Origin: Adiantum capillus-veneris
Taxonomy: Eukaryota; Streptophyta; Polypodiopsida; Polypodiales; Pteridaceae
Assembly (NCBI GenBank): GCA_014529385.2
Contig: CM043945.1
Span: forward strand, 94,898,112 to 94,962,111
Reading direction: 5' to 3'
Length of the DNA: 64,000 bases
Under the pieces are notes generated by a model, which ran no database searches, was not told the DNA's origin, and saw only the letters and a list, made by a program, of their open reading frames with translations. The position numbers and the translations under genes were made by a program. Of the stretch, positions 11,614-28,884 are shown piece after piece (position 1 is the stretch's first letter; each line of letters starts with the position of its first letter).

Positions 11614-12792
11614 AAAAATCCACGCTTCATTAAATGTTCCACATAATAATATTGTGGCCATAAGCCTAGGGCTTCTTTTACCATTGCCAGCTGGATATTG
11701 TTCCGGAAGTGTTCTCGACCCCAAAGGGTCACCCGTGTCACTCTATTTTGATATGTTCACCATTTTGTCTGTGCAACCAAAGTTCCTAATAGAGGGAATA
11801 GAAGACACTCATATAAGAATATGGAGTTTCTCTTGATGGACTGGCTTGACTACTGCAGATGAGCAATGGTTATCGCTAATACCTGATCTTGACTATAAGT
11901 CATAGATGATGAAGTATAAGGCACAACTTAAGACAAGATATTGAAGAAACTTGTAAAATGTTGACTTAAAATCTTAAATATTTCTTAGTCTATTACAGTG
12001 CACTCTGGAGTATAATACTCTTGTCTTATATAGACCCACAAAGAAACCACTACCCATTGACTATTCGTACTAAAAACCCACGTTACTTGCCCACACTTAT
12101 TGGAATCTTGTAGCACATGAACACACCTTGGTTTTCTTCACATATGTTTCTCCTAGAAACTGTCCAACTGGCCGCCCACCTATAATAGTCTCTCTAGAAA
12201 TGTCGGTACTATGATTATTTCGTCTGTGACCATCCAGATTTGGAGACTGTACCTCATAAGACTTTTTATGTTAAATCAAGCCTTGCATCGACTTGGCTAA
12301 AAATAGCCTGATGAGTTCAAGTAGCTACTACTACAAAATTACTAGTTTTAAAATTTTCACTACTGGTATCTCTAGCAAAAAAAAGGGGGTGGCTCTTTGA
12401 AGCCTCCTTTTAGAAATATTCAACTAGGTTTTTTTTCTGCTTTCTAGAGACCCTATATACTTTCAACTAAATATATTTCTTTACCTCATAAAATCCTATA
12501 TAGCTTTACTACTGTTTTTAGCCCTCTGCAACATAAAAACGACGTGTACTGTTTTTTTTGTCGCATGTTACCCTCTGCATGAGTATTGAGCGTTCACAGC
12601 TATGCAGCTACATCGCACATGATTCGATGTCAAGAACACACATGATGTGCTACCAGATCTTGCTATGATGAAATCCCAGAAAACATGGGCTTTATGAGAT
12701 ACCTCAAATGCAGGAAAGTTTGGAAGAAAGCCTTCGATAAAGAGAGAGCAGCAAATTTCAGGTCCCTTCAGCTACAACTGGGCATCAACCTC

Positions 12793-12798
12793 TATAAA
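12793..12798 (+). promoter_or_regulatory. TATA box inside copy 1 (conserved in copy 2)
   Basis: TATAAA in the context CCTCTATAAAACTTCAC. About 20 bp downstream lies AACAG/GTGAGT, a good 5' splice donor, at 12814-12824. Copy 2 keeps the TATA box (21867-21872) but has GTGAAT at the donor. Conservation in both copies suggests that the repeats carry the element's promoter. Confidence 0.5.
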
Positions 12799-12909
12799 AC
12801 TTCACAAATTTGGAACAGGTGAGTACTACACTCAATTAGCATTATTGTTCTATGTTTTCAGCCTGTGTATTCAGCTTGTGTCTACCTTGTAAGAAGTTAA
12901 GACTGCAAC

Positions 12910-12963
12910 ATGCCTAAGGGAAAGGAAAAAACTATAGTGAAGTCGTCTTCTCCAAGTCTACAG
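12910..12963 (+). CDS. Exon-like short ORF starting MPKGKEKT, copy 1
   Basis: ATG opens 18 codons reading MPKGKEKTIVKSSSPSLQ, followed by GTTATT, a possible splice donor. Copy 2 has the matching ORF at 21983-22039. The copies differ mostly at third codon positions, with one I/V change and one in-frame 3-bp indel, which hints at past coding constraint. The peptide is too short to name. It could be a first coding exon spliced to the reverse transcriptase downstream, or a small upstream ORF. Confidence 0.35.
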
Positions 12964-14962
12964 GTTATTTATTTTTGCATAACTTTGTCAGATGCAATTG
13001 TATGATAGCTACTACATGCGGTCTTAGGTTCTAAAACTTCCTCATACATATGAGTTTCAATTTTGCATTACAAATTTTGTGTCTGTTATCATGCTGGTTC
13101 ATCATGGCATAATTGATTGCTAACAGTAGGCTTATACAAGAATCGCCAAGCATTTGATGTAAGAATTGCCAGACATTATATATGAGAATAGTTCATGTTA
13201 ACCTCTTAAGATGTTTTTTGTGACTATAATCGTGCTGATTCATTGACATCAGTTCCTGTAAAAATGGTTCCATGGATATATGGGTTTACATAATGAGGTT
13301 GATAGGCGTTTCCTGACTCTCTCCCATATTCTTCTAGGTTGGTTTGTTTAGACATAGAGGAATCCTATGATCTAGGTGTATTTACAGATAATGTTCATTC
13401 TCTGAGTTTTGATTTTGATTGTAATATGGGATGGCTTCAGAGCTTAACTAGTAGCAAGGTTGGACCTAAATACCTTGCTTGAAAAGGTTCTTTGGTGCAA
13501 CATAGTGGGCAACTATTAAACCTATTTGCTTGCTTTAGATATTGCAATGGCCGCATGTATTCGTGGCTGGAACTTGGAAGATTCTGCTTAAATATACTAA
13601 CTTGATGAATACCTTGATGTAAGCTTGTTTTTGCTTCTGGGAAAACCTTTAGGGTGTAAGCATAGTGAGTTCGGACATATATGGTGCTCTCTTTGTGTAC
13701 TATTGGCACTCTGTGTGTTTGTCTCTATTGTGGGAAGCGTCTAAGGCATGCTATTACCATAGGGATGGTCAAAGTCGTGGTGATTGATCCACTTGCAACA
13801 ACTTCTCTTAAGGTCGGAAGTGTGGATACTGTTCGACTTTTTGGTTATTGAAAGACAGCCTGTTCATTGTTGCTCTTGTTTGTATATACTCTTCAATTAT
13901 AGGACAATAAGCTTGAAAGTACATAGGTGTGTGATGGTAGCAACATAGTACTCGTTATATACATACCTTGTAGGACTCAACGTATTTGCAAACACTTATA
14001 CATGGGCTATATGACTTGGGATGAGGATCAACTAGGCTTTAATTCTGCTCTACTGGCATGAGAATTCTTGCATAGATGTTGCTCTATTGAACATATACAC
14101 ACCTTTGTTAAGTACTGACATGGAAGTAGGGCAAGCATTCAACTTCTGTAAACTACTCATGCTCATACATAATCCCCTACTTGCTTACACATTTGGGAAG
14201 CCTAGGTGGAAATTTTGTACCAACTCTGTCAAAGTTGGTTTGAAGGGTATACTACTTTTTTTGATTACCTAGGTAGATAGTTGGAAATATTTTAAATTGC
14301 ATCGTAGACTAGTCGAATAATCTGACTAAATAGTCAGTGCTTTAGGTGTTCGGAGAACTATATTCCCCCCCCCACTAATAGCAGTGTGACCCTATGTAAA
14401 AACATATGACGGTATGGGGAAAGCTGCTTGCTTGTTTGCCTAGTACTAGCATGTAAATCTTGGTTGTTTATGGTACATGTCCAACTTCCAATATATTGGT
14501 GCATGCTAATTGTTGGTCCATGATTGTCTCCTACTGGATTACACTATATTTGAACTTAGTCTACTACTATGAATCTGATAAATTGATGCACAATTAAAAT
14601 CTGATGATGAGACTTGATGTGGTGGATATGAACCTACACTTACACAGTTAGAAGGCAACTTAGTGGCATAACACTAATGGCTTTTTTGATAACCTCTTGA
14701 CACAAGATTATGACTTAAGGTCAATGGACCTTATGGTTTGTTAATGGTTAAACCATACCGATTACTTTGTAGAGGTAACATAGCTAGGTGCTTTTAACTA
14801 AAGTGCGGATGTATCATGGCAAATAATATCAAATGTAATAGATTCTTGAGTTGAGCTAAAGGTCTTGGAAATGTTGTAACTGCATAAACTGTTCTGCTGA
14901 TGTTTTGTGATAGATACATGAAGGATAGTCTTCTAAGTTTGAGGCTTCGCTTAAGGATAGAA

Positions 14963-15802
14963 TGCATGGGCATTCGTATCTCCAGTCCTGCCTTGTAAGA
15001 TAGCTTAGTATGGATATAGAGGTTTTGAAGCCATTCTCTAAATCCATGCTAATCTGACATGTTACTGAGCTTACTAACGGACTGACACTACTACCTTTGC
15101 TAAGTTTGTTTTTAAAATATCTTGTACATAATAAAGGCGGATGGTCAAACCATCTGACATAACAACTGTCATAACAACAGTCATGCTGAGATCTACCTTC
15201 TCCTGGAAATGTTAGGGACTGCCTACTGATCATTAGAATAGCTTTTTTTTGTAAGAAGAGTTAGCTAATGAAATGAAGTGGTTTGATAATGCGTCTAGAT
15301 AAGAATTTCTTTTTTTGCTATATGGGATACCCATATGGTCTATTGCTATGTGTCAGATTTGGTAAATTTGTGGAATTTTTGTTGCATGGGCATTCGTATC
15401 TCCAGTCCTGCCTTGTAAGATAGCTTAGTATGGATATAGAGGTTTTGAAGCCATTCTCTAAAGCCATGCTAATCTGACATGTTATTGAGCTTACTAACGG
15501 ACTGACACTACTACCTTTGCTAAGTTTGTTTTTAAAATATCTTGTACATAATAAAGGCGGATGGTCAAACCATCTGACATAACAACTGTCATAACAACAG
15601 TCATGCTGAGATCTACCTTCTCCTGGAAATGTTAGGGACTGCCTACTGATCATTAGAATAGCTTTTTTTTGTAAGAAGAGTTAGCTAATGAAATGAAGTG
15701 GGTTGATAATGTGTCTAGATAAGAATTTCTTTTTTTGCTATATGGGATACCCATATGGTCTATTGCTATGTGTCAGATTTGGTAAATTTGTGGAATTTTT
15801 GT
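14963..15802 (+). repeat. 420-bp tandem duplication in copy 1
   Basis: Unit 1 (14963-15382) and unit 2 (15383-15802) both start TGCATGGGCATTCG and end TGTGGAATTTTTGT. Only about four to five positions differ, for example AAATCC/AAAGCC and GTTACT/GTTATT. Copy 2 has a single unit at about 24036-24443. The two minus-strand ORFs at 14856-15233 and 15318-15653 share sequence only because of this duplication. Confidence 0.95.
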
Positions 15803-16277
15803 TGTTAGATTTTACTACTAATAGATGCAATTACGATGTAAGAAGTATGATTCTCCAAATTAAGACTAAATTCTTTTAGCACATATGGTTTTTTACTTTG
15901 CAAACAATAAGTTGTTTTTTACATCACTATGATATGGATAACAATTGGGATGCCCGTGCATTACCTGCACACAGAGCCAATGCTAACAGAATGTTGTGCT
16001 GTTTTCTATGGGTGCAGGTGAGGGCTACCTTCTCTGATGAAAAACATATAATGTTCTGTTATGGTTGCTGAGTTCATCTTTAAAAATCATGAAGTGGCAA
16101 GACACCATCGAGGAAGATCTCTTCCTTCCTTTACCCATTAGGTTTCCCCTCATCTTTGTACAAAATTTATTTTCAAAAGCAAATAAATCATTTGTACAGA
16201 TTCCTCTGTACTTGTCTAGAATTATTTGTCTATGAACAAGTAGTGTTTAATTGTGAATATGTATCTATTTTGTAACT

Positions 16278-16979
<702 letters not shown>

Positions 16980-18300
16980 GCCTGCTCTCTTATTGATAAT
17001 GCCTCATAGGAGGCTAGTCTATCTCTAGTTCATCTTATTACCTTTGACCAGTGGGTAAAAATCTTGGCCCTCCTTGTTAAAAATAGGGCTGAAGGCATCA
17101 ACCTACTACTTGAATTTACTTCAAATCTTTCTGGTCTTGCCAAAACCCACAATTAGGATTTAGCTACTTTCTCTTCTAAAGGCTCCGAGTTGTCCAATCT
17201 CCTCAAAAAATCCATGGGCTAAGTCCTAACTTTGTCACTGCTCCCTCTACTCCAATAGTCCCTCCTACTAACAGCCTCTTCTGTAGAGATGCTGCTGCTC
17301 TAGAGGCAGTTAAAGAATTTCAGAAAGACCTTTGTTCGATTAGTGAGGCATCCCTTTTAGAAATGGTACCCAAAGTATCAAGAGCTTTTCCTTTCTTACC
17401 ATCTTGACAGATTGAAGTAGAATGCTTGGGAGTAGAACAAAAACTCTGGACGCTCCCGAATAAAGGGTTTCTGGCCCCCATCTCTATGGAAACTTGGGTC
17501 TTCCTTGCAACCCTCGCGCCTACCACAATGGAAGAATGCAAGCTTAAAATACTCAAGGGAATACAGCTTTTGGATAATGGAGATTTGATTAAAGCACCAT
17601 TTAACATGTTCTTCTTTGATGACAAAAAATGTGGCTCTAACACTGGGCTATATGTGAGAACCAAAGGAGTAATGGTACTTAGTAAAAATAATGTTGACTA
17701 CTATATAGAAACAATCTGGAATGTTTTCAGATCCTACCTCAAGTGTGCCTGCAGATTTTTAGATCCTAAAGTTGCCTGTGAGTCTGCTTGTGAGTCCAAC
17801 ATTATATGGTTTGACCATGCTGTTTGGTACGCCCTCAACAATCTCCCAAGTATTTCTCCTGACAAAGCTGAATAGTTCCATCTCTCACTTTTTTGCTCTT
17901 GGCTTGGTGGACAAGCCAGGGAATTGTTCTTAGCATAGATTGCCTTTATTCACTACAGAAGTATAATGTGTGACACCCTCCAAGAGCTAGGTTCCGATGG
18001 ATGTGGTACTTCGCTAACCACATATGGAGGGTATAAAGGTATCAAGGGCATGGTTGGGAAAATCAAGCCTAATATTGAAGATGAAGATTTGCAAATATCC
18101 AAACGACCTAACACTCTTGCTTCCCCTTCAACATCATACACGTCCTTTTTAACACCTTCTTTGGGTGAATCTGCGTTTGGAAGAGGGAGGGCGATAAGTT
18201 TTACAAGAGGTAGAGGCAGAAACTTACCGGTCAAACAACTCTTGGATATGTGATGTGTAGGTGCCAAGGAACGCCAGTGGGGCAGACTCTACCTTTCTCC
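16980..18300 (+). pseudogene. Degraded N-terminal ORF region upstream of the reverse transcriptase
   Basis: Interrupted plus-strand frames. From about 17220 one frame stays open across TGA 17406-17408 and continues as the 149-codon piece 17426-17875. It reads through EECKLKILKGIQLLDNGD and NIIWFDHAVWYALNN, with no named domain. A second piece at 17966-18253 ends with Gly-Arg repeats (FGRGRAISFTRGRGRN), a composition common in nucleic-acid-binding gag-like proteins. I cannot assign a function; position suggests an ORF1 or the N-terminal half of the element's polyprotein. Confidence 0.4.
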
Positions 18301-20030
18301 AAAGAAAGAAGCCTGTATTGGAACTTTTACACACTGTTTGTTTACCAGCAAGACTCTAGAATTTTTTACTCCGCAATCAATTTTTTATGAATGCTTTAGA
18401 CAAGTTTTTGGACCTAATTTCATTCTTAAAGAAGTTATGTTTGGGTGGAAGTACCTTCCTTCTATTAAAAACCTTGTGTATTCCAACGATTTTCTCCGTA
18501 AAGAGGAAATTCTACAATGTGATTGTATCCAACACCCTGGATTTTGTCAAACATTTACTAATTTTGGCATGCATTTATGTACTTCCAACTTGGACTTAAT
18601 CTCAGACACTCAGGTAAGGAGCCTTCTGAGTAAAGGCTTAAATCATATATCCCTTTATACCTTGAATCCTCATTTAGACTTCGTGGCACTACTCAAATGA
18701 CTGGCCGACTTGGCCTTAAGGCTCCAACTAGAGCCTGAAATTCACTCACTACTTGCCTCTTCACTTAGAAAGATTTTTTTGATTAAGATCGGATTAATGC
18801 CTCAAAATTGGCTATGCATTGACACTACTTGGATTACTCCTAATTTAAGGATGGCTATCTCCAAAATTATGGAAAATTGGTTCATAGTTGGACTAGATAA
18901 AGCAACTAACACTGCTTCTTTTATCTGTAAAAAATTGGCTTTTGAGTTTGCCTTAGCAAGACTCAATGGGGACGAATTCTACAAACTTAATATTTCTCCT
19001 TATAGAATTACTACTCTAATGTATGATGAACTATCAAAACTTGGATACAGTCCTACCGTGCATAAGCTACCAGTACTCTTTCCAACATATAAGAGTCATA
19101 ACATAAATTTATTTGGATCTTTGATGCATATTGTATTACAAGTGACATTACCTAGTGCTTAAATTATATTCTACTAGAGATTGAAGCAATTTGTGCCATT
19201 AAGTGAAGTGACCTAAAACGGTTCGGGAACATTGATTGCTGTCCTTTTTGGTTAGTTAAAAATGCGGTTGATGTTTACATTAACCTCGTAGAGAACATAT
19301 ACTCTATCTTTACTACTGATATAACACAATGTTATGAGAATATTCCACTAACAGGTACTTTTGATCTTCTAAAACCCTATCTAATCTCATGCACATAGCA
19401 TTTGTGCATAGAGAAACTCTTGGATATACCTATATTTCAATTATAAAAAAAACTAGTTGGGTAAAAAAGTCAAAATTAGCCGCCCCCGATGTTTTTAATG
19501 AAGCTGGTTTATATAAGTATATTACTTGGATCCTTAGTAAGTGATTTATCCAACTAGGAAAATCATGCTACAAGTAGGTTATGGGTATTCCGATGGGTTT
19601 TTCTTGCTCCCTAGTAATGTGTAACCTTTATCTAATATACTTCGAATACAAGTGGCTCTTGAAAATGATAAGTGACCCTGCGGTGACTCCCTTACTCACC
19701 AACTTTATGCATTCTTTTGGATATATGGACGACCTTTGTAGCGTTAATAATCCCCTATTTGAGGAAACACTTAAAGATATATACCCTCCTTGTCTGACTA
19801 TTGAACCTACTTACTTAAACAAATTATATAGTCATGATAAGTGGGTTGTCTCTGAAACTCACTTTCTGAATATCATAATCACTATGAATCCTCCGTTCAT
19901 GGGAAATTTTCAAACTCGCTTCTTCTGGAAGAGAGACAATATCAAACTCATGTCTTTACAATTTGTGAAAAGAAAAAACAACAAACCCTTAAAAACTCTC
20001 TACATTCTTGTATGGGAATGCTATTTTTAA
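18301..20030 (+). pseudogene. Penelope-like reverse transcriptase, degraded
   Basis: Recognisable blocks in order: a Cys-rich block (CDCIQHPGFCQTF, near 18520) with HLCTSNLDLISDTQVRSLL; FIVGLDKATNTASFICKK near 18880-18935; RT motif A as FTTDITQCYENIP near 19310-19345; motif B as GIPMGFSCSLVMCNLY near 19584-19632; motif C as FGYMDDLCSVNN near 19717-19752, followed by IYPPCLTIEP and THFLNIIITM. The A/B/C spacing and the GIPMG-type motif B differ from copia and gypsy RT and resemble Penelope-like and related RTs. Several stops and frameshifts separate the pieces. No GIY-YIG or other endonuclease was seen. Clade assignment is tentative. Confidence 0.6.
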
Positions 20031-20395
20031 TAATGTATGCCTCTTCAGACATCTTTTCAGTGTATGAAGAAATTAATACTCTCATAACAAAGTTTGTCAA
20101 TAATGGTTTTCACAAAAAAGACCTTGTTGCCTGTGTCTACAAATCATTAAAGATGAATGATTGGTCAGGCCTCAAGTTTGACCTTTAGAACTTGTTTCTT
20201 TTCTTACAACCAGAAGGACATACCTTTGATTTCATCCGGAACTAATTCTCTCACTAAAAGCATGAGTGAATACTTCCTTCTAAAAAAATAGTATCATTTT
20301 GTCTCTTTTTCTCTATTGAGGTAGTAGGACCATATTCTATGGGTCTACTACCTCATAGAATATGGAGCTTGGGAATGGGTGGGCACGCGCGCACA
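20031..20395 (+). other. 3' part of the segment between the 5-kb repeats
   Basis: After the last RT-like frame, short interrupted frames continue (for example LRHLFSVYEEINTLITKFVNN at about 20043-20105, read with one residue block uncertain). The segment contains an inverted pair around 20320-20365 sharing ATAGAATATGG/CCATATTCTAT. It ends at GCGCGCACACAC, where repeat copy 2 begins. Confidence 0.35.
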
Positions 20396-25432
<5,037 letters not shown>

Positions 25433-25624
25433 TGAAGGAGTACGAGCGGAAGTGCGACGCGAGAGAGAGTGCGAGAAGAAGAGCACGACGATATGGTGAA
25501 CTCACTCTACTGTAATGTGTAGAGCATAGTGAGTTCTTATTAGGTTTTTACAAAAGAATATGTGTACATACCTGGCGGCCCGCCCACTTACCTGGACGAC
25601 CACATTGGGCTTTATACCCCAACA
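25433..25624 (-). repeat. 3' LTR of copia A
   Basis: 192 bp. In element orientation it runs TGTTGGGG to CTCCTTCA with the usual TG...CA ends. A TATA-like GGTATAAAGCC lies within the first 20 bp. It differs from the other LTR at two positions, both transitions (CACGACG/CATGACG and CTGTAATG/CTATAATG). Confidence 0.95.
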
Positions 25625-25639
25625 ACCTCCCACTTAAAG
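25625..25639 (-). other. Polypurine tract of copia A
   Basis: In element orientation CTTTAAGTGGGAGGT, directly before the 3' LTR. This is the plus-strand primer site. Confidence 0.8.
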
Positions 25640-25821
25640 TCCAATGTGGTACTTTAAGTGTGAGAGAAGCTACTATACAAGCTAATATACAAGAGATGTA
25701 GAGAAGTGATGTACTACCCTACACCTAACTGCTTGCGAAAATGCGCAAAGCTCTCTGAGGGAAGTCCTTTTGTAAGTAGATCAGCAGGATTTTCTGTGGT
25801 GTGAACTTTGACAAGCTGAAG

Positions 25822-26466
25822 TTACTTATCCTCGAGCATTTCCCTGATGAAATGATACTTCACATCCACATGCTTTGTCTTTGAGTGATAAACTGGATTG
25901 CGAGCCAATTGTATAGCACTTTGACTATCACAATATAACGCAGGCATCTCTTCTTTGATTCCCAAATCTGTTACTAGTCGATTAAGCCAAATTGATTCTT
26001 TGCATGCCTCTGATGCTGCAACATATTCAGCCTCTGTAGTAGACTCAGTAACACAATCTTGTAATCTAGAACGCCATGATACTGCTCCACCAGCCAATGT
26101 AAAGACATACCCTAACGTAGACCTTCGGTTGTCTAAGTCACCTGCATAATCTGAGTCTGTAAAACCCTTTACACTTAGCTCCTGACTCCCATAGCATATA
26201 CGCATACTCTTTGTAGCTTTCAGGTATCTCAATATTCCTTTCACTGCCTCCCAATGTTTCTTGCCTGGGTTTGACATGTATCGACTTACTACTCCCACTG
26301 CAAATGCAATCTCTGGGCGAGTAGCAATCATTGCATACATCAAACTACCCACTGCAGACGCATATGGAATCTTATCCATTTCAGCCTGTTCTTCCTCAAA
26401 CACAGGACAATCTTGTTTGCTAAGTTTCACATATGGTGGCAATGGAACACTCAGTAGATGGAACAC
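25822..26466 (-). CDS. Copia A RNase H domain and C-terminal pol fragment
   Basis: In phase with the upstream ORF but separated from it by TGA at 26469-26467. It begins with the pol segment just after reverse transcriptase (SVPLPPYVKLSKQDCP) and continues with IPYASAVGSLMYAMIATRPE, then the copia RNase H blocks FTDSDYAGDLDNRRSTLGY, STTEAEYVAASEA and LYCDSQSAIQLARNP, with acidic residues intact. There is no ATG near the start; the first codon after the stop is GTG, so the piece is unlikely to be translated on its own. Confidence 0.9.
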   Translation of the reverse strand: MFHLLSVPLPPYVKLSKQDCPVFEEEQAEMDKIPYASAVGSLMYAMIATRPEIAFAVGVVSRYMSNPGKKHWEAVKGILRYLKATKSMRICYGSQELSVKGFTDSDYAGDLDNRRSTLGYVFTLAGGAVSWRSRLQDCVTESTTEAEYVAASEACKESIWLNRLVTDLGIKEEMPALYCDSQSAIQLARNPVYHSKTKHVDVKYHFIREMLEDK

Positions 26467-26476
26467 TCAGTAGATG
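26442..26476 (-). repeat. 16-bp tandem duplication at the reverse transcriptase deletion junction
   Basis: Two adjacent copies of ATGGAACACTCAGTAG (26442-26457 and 26458-26473), plus a partial third copy of its first eight bases at 26490-26497. They lie exactly where integrase-side sequence (RPPDRFVPS) jumps to post-RT sequence (SVPLPPY). This looks like a filler or slippage scar from end joining or template switching. The duplication also supplies the TGA that ends the upstream ORF. Confidence 0.85.
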
Positions 26477-28884
26477 CTAAGTTTCATAGATGGAACAAAC
26501 CTATCAGGAGGTCGCGTGACACGTCCAGATCTACGCACAATAGGTGGCTCAGGCTCAGCCACAACCTGTGGTTCCACTCTATCCTGTCCTTGCTCCTCTT
26601 GAGCCCTGACATTTTGTCTTGCACGTGCAGGTCCATCTTCTTGGAAGACAACTCTTCTAATCTCCTCAACCCTCTCTGGTTTAGAATGATATTTGGATTC
26701 ATTAAAGTGAACATCATTGCTGCGGACAACCTTTCTGGATTCGGGATCCCAAAGTCTGTACCCCATCTCACCAGAATTACCATAGCCTAGAAAGATGCAC
26801 TTTCTACTCTTTGGCTCAAGTTTGTTCCTAAATTCCTTTGGAACGTGAGTATATGCCTCACAGCCAAAGACTCTGAGATGCTTGTATGAGGGAATTTTGC
26901 CTGACCATATGATCTCTGGCACTGAATCCTTCTGCAAAACCTTGCTAGGAGATCTATTTACAAGATGAACAGCTGTTGATACAGCTTCAGCCCAAAACCC
27001 ATTTGGCAGCTGTGCATTAGACAACATACTTCTGACCTTCTCTTGTATGATCCTATTCATTCTCTCAGCAACACCATTTTGAGGAGGATTGTAAGGAGCA
27101 GTAAGTTCACGTTTTATACCTTTTGACTCACAAAAGTCCTGAAAGGCCTTTGAAACATACTCTCCACCATTGTCAGTGCGTAAGCATTTAAGCTCCTTGC
27201 CACTCTGATTCTCCACAAGTGTCACAAACGTTTTGAAAACACTAAACGCTTCGTCCTTGTGCTTGAGAAAGTAAACCCATACTTTCCTCGAGTAATCATC
27301 TATAAATGTCATAAAGTAAGAAGCTCCCCCTAGAGATAGGTTAGGCATAGGTCCACACAAATCACTATGAACAAGTGCCAACTGTGTATCTCTTCTACTA
27401 CTTCTATGCTTATGTGGTTGCTGTGTTTGCTTACCATACAGACAATGTTCACAGAATTCAAAATCATTAAATGAAAAGCCAGGCAAATAACCAGAACGAG
27501 ACAAGATTTCCATTCCCTTCTTGGACATATGTCCTAACCGGCTATGCCACAAAGAAACGTTCGGCTGCTCGGTTACATTGATTACATTTTTAGAGACATT
27601 TGATACATAAATCATGTAAAGTCCTCCAGACTTTACTCCATGTGCTACTGTCATAGAACCCTTGATTATCTTCCACATGTTCTGTCCAAAAGTGGTGACG
27701 TAGCCAGCATCATCAAGTAAACCTGTGCTGATCAAGCTCTTTGTAATTGTGGGAACATGTCTCACATTCTTCAGCGTGAAAGAAGAGCCATTCTGAAACT
27801 TCAATTGAACATCTCCAACACATAAGATCTCACATGTCTGCCCATTGCCTAGCCGAACATGATCTTTAGTGGTCACATAAGAGGTAAACCACTCCTTGTT
27901 TGGAGACACATGAAGTGATGCCCCTGAGTCTATAATCCAGTCACTCAGTGCATTTCCATCAGATGCTGTAAGAAGAGCTGAGTCCATTGTATTCTTCAAG
28001 AAGTAGATGTCTCCTGACACTAGACTGTCATCTTCTGCAACAGTGTTTGTCACATTTATTTCTTGAATCTTCACTGAGGACTTGTTCTTCTCACCATGGT
28101 CTTTAGCTTTCTCTTTGCCTTTTTCTGCTTTCCATTCTTTGCAGTCTCTTTTCATGTGACCCTTCTTGCCACAATGGTAGCATTCTATGTCACTCTTGCC
28201 TTTAGCACTGCGGGACTTGCTACGAGACTGATTCCTCTTTCCACCTTTGTACTTTTCTTTGGTCCTTCCCCTGACAACTAAGGCTGTTCCTTTGCCTTTG
28301 TCCATTGTCTTTCTATTGGTTTCTTCAGTAAGCAGACTTCCTTCTACACCTGCTATGTTCAAACCATCTGGAGGTGCAGAATTACTCAAAGCTGTGCGAA
28401 AAGTGTCCCAACTTTTTGGCAATGTGATCAACAGGAACATAGCTCTAACAGGTTCATCAAACTTGACACCTTGAGCTAACAACTGACTATAGATTGTGTT
28501 GAATTCATTCAGATGATTGGACATAGGTGTCCCTTCTTTCATCTTCAAGTCAACAAGCTTCTTAAGCCAGTATACCTGTGAAGCTGCACTTTGCTTCTCA
28601 TAAAGATCACTCAGCTTTAACCATGCTTGATAAGCCGACATCTCGTCTGCTACATTGAAGTAAACGCTTTCTGCCAAAGTCAGCATAATGGTAGAAAGTG
28701 CCAATTCATCCATTTCGCTCCATTCATCTTCGTCCATATCTTCTGGTTTTATCCCTTTGAGCTTTATAGGTTTTATCTGCTTCTTTTGTACCAACACGTG
28801 CCAAATCTGCTTCTTCCACAATGGGAAATTGGTTCCATCCAGCTTCTTGATATTGTAAAGAGCAGTGTCCTTTGATCCAGCCAT
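26467..28884 (-). CDS. Copia A gag-protease-integrase polyprotein
   Basis: An 805-codon ORF from the ATG at 28884-28882. In order: UBN2-type gag (KLDGTNFPLWKKQIWHV, about residues 14-30), zinc knuckle CYHCGKKGHMKRDC (near residue 235), protease DWIIDSGASLHVSP (near 317-330), integrase zinc-binding domain (LWHSRLGHMSKKGM through FCEHCLYGK), and integrase core with VHSDLCGP, TDNGGEY and QNGVAERMN carrying the D-D-E triad. It ends RPPDRFVPSMKLSIY at the deletion scar. No internal stop. The intact gag, protease and integrase could act in trans. A normal copia pol continues into reverse transcriptase here. Confidence 0.95.
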   Translation of the reverse strand: MAGSKDTALYNIKKLDGTNFPLWKKQIWHVLVQKKQIKPIKLKGIKPEDMDEDEWSEMDELALSTIMLTLAESVYFNVADEMSAYQAWLKLSDLYEKQSAASQVYWLKKLVDLKMKEGTPMSNHLNEFNTIYSQLLAQGVKFDEPVRAMFLLITLPKSWDTFRTALSNSAPPDGLNIAGVEGSLLTEETNRKTMDKGKGTALVVRGRTKEKYKGGKRNQSRSKSRSAKGKSDIECYHCGKKGHMKRDCKEWKAEKGKEKAKDHGEKNKSSVKIQEINVTNTVAEDDSLVSGDIYFLKNTMDSALLTASDGNALSDWIIDSGASLHVSPNKEWFTSYVTTKDHVRLGNGQTCEILCVGDVQLKFQNGSSFTLKNVRHVPTITKSLISTGLLDDAGYVTTFGQNMWKIIKGSMTVAHGVKSGGLYMIYVSNVSKNVINVTEQPNVSLWHSRLGHMSKKGMEILSRSGYLPGFSFNDFEFCEHCLYGKQTQQPHKHRSSRRDTQLALVHSDLCGPMPNLSLGGASYFMTFIDDYSRKVWVYFLKHKDEAFSVFKTFVTLVENQSGKELKCLRTDNGGEYVSKAFQDFCESKGIKRELTAPYNPPQNGVAERMNRIIQEKVRSMLSNAQLPNGFWAEAVSTAVHLVNRSPSKVLQKDSVPEIIWSGKIPSYKHLRVFGCEAYTHVPKEFRNKLEPKSRKCIFLGYGNSGEMGYRLWDPESRKVVRSNDVHFNESKYHSKPERVEEIRRVVFQEDGPARARQNVRAQEEQGQDRVEPQVVAEPEPPIVRRSGRVTRPPDRFVPSMKLSIY

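Noticed and set aside
14856-15653. Two similar minus-strand ORFs as a duplicated gene
   Set aside because: Their similarity follows from the 420-bp tandem duplication; the equivalent frame in copy 2 is broken and there are no domain signatures.
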